From Ichthyophonus hoferi (Eukaryota; Opisthokonta; Ichthyosporea; Ichthyophonida; Ichthyophonidae), in the NCBI GenBank assembly GCA_002751075.1, contig NAOQ01000072.1, forward strand, positions 95,040 through 113,421: 18,382 nt of DNA, given 5' to 3'. Below the pieces are notes generated by a model. That model was not told where the DNA came from. It ran no database searches and saw nothing but the letters and a program-made list of their open reading frames with translations. Positions 18,021-18,382 of this stretch are shown here, piece after piece. Each line of letters opens with the position of its first letter. Position 1 is the stretch's first letter. The position numbers were made by a program, and so were the translations under genes.

Positions 18021-18382
18021 GAACAAAGGCTAAATCTCAGCTGGTTGTAGCAACAAGGCTACTCTACAGCTTACAATATTCCCTTTGAAATTTAAGTCAC
18101 ATGCAAAGAAATCTGAAATTATTATTCAACAACCGTATCATTAGAGCTTTTCCTTGCAATGGACAATTATCTGTCATTGCACGATATTGGGATTTACCTT
18201 CTATTCTTGTCCGTCTAATAAAGGGAAAGGTAAAAATTGTTGCTTCTAGCATGGATTCTGATTTAGAGGCGTTCAGTCATAATCCTGCAGATGGTAACTT
18301 CACAGTATTATATTTCAGACAACCGCAATTACCAATTCTCCGAATCAATGGTTCCTCTCGTACTAGGTTGAATTACTATTGC
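18021..18382 (-). rRNA. 28S (large-subunit) rRNA, 3' end, runs off the window
   Basis: Minus-strand order matches the 3' part of eukaryotic LSU rRNA. GCAATAGTAATTCAACCTAG is followed by the sarcin-ricin loop AGTACGAGAGGAACC (18350-18364), then GGATTATGACTGAACGCCTC and TAAATCAGAATCCATGCTAG. The gene ends with TTGTAAGCTGTAGAGTAGCC, TTGTTGCTACAACC and CTGAGATTTAGCCTTTGTTC at about 18021. The core is near-identical to the conserved eukaryotic sequence, while variable stretches (about 18100-18240 and 18290-18335) are unusually AT-rich. The 5' portion lies outside the window to the right. Confidence 0.96.

Noticed and set aside
1-18382. CRISPR arrays, bacterial promoters or ribosome binding sites, and tRNA genes
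   Set aside because: The window is eukaryotic. No regularly spaced identical repeats were seen, and no GGTTCGAATCC-like box B with a matching box A on either strand.

Overview
This is eukaryotic nuclear DNA: AT-rich, with long spliceosomal introns (0.65-1.2 kb, GT..AG, mostly phase 0), no bacterial-style operons, and the 3' end of a large-subunit rRNA gene at the right edge. The phosphatase resembles the PPM1E/F (POPX) branch known from animals and their relatives. Together with the intron-rich AT-rich layout and a 5S gene next to the 28S gene, this suggests a unicellular holozoan or another opisthokont-like protist. That placement is an inference, not an identification.

Region 1 (185-6187, minus) is one six-exon gene that I assembled from splice signals and matching phases. 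It encodes a secreted protein of about 636 aa with a signal peptide and a body resembling type-2 extracellular solute-binding proteins (the bacterial ABC-importer sugar-binding type). Its introns hold a solo LTR whose edge supplies a 3' splice site, a 280-bp inverted-repeat element and several simple repeats.

Region 2 (6188-9963) is intergenic and repeat-rich: a degenerate TTATATTACAT-type tandem array, an inverted-repeat element with another solo LTR nested inside it, a hairpin MITE-like element with arms of about 130 bp, and one or two weak small ORFs.

Region 3 (9964-12934, minus) is a complete three-exon PP2C-type protein phosphatase of 474 aa with all metal-binding residues. A likely 5'-UTR splice acceptor lies 22 bp upstream of its ATG and a poly(A) signal lies downstream of its stop.

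Region 4 (12935-17000) has no gene I can name. It holds several coding-like stretches without an initiator Met (13319-13615 minus, 14547-14927 plus, 15799-16200 minus, 16278-16870 plus), a further diverged LTR copy, hairpins and short tandem repeats.

Region 5 (17041-18382, minus) is ribosomal: a 5S rRNA gene at 17041-17151 and the 28S 3' end from about 18021 to the window edge. Both lie on the same strand, about 0.87 kb apart. AT-rich direct repeats flank the 5S gene and a partial copy of its 5' end is nearby.
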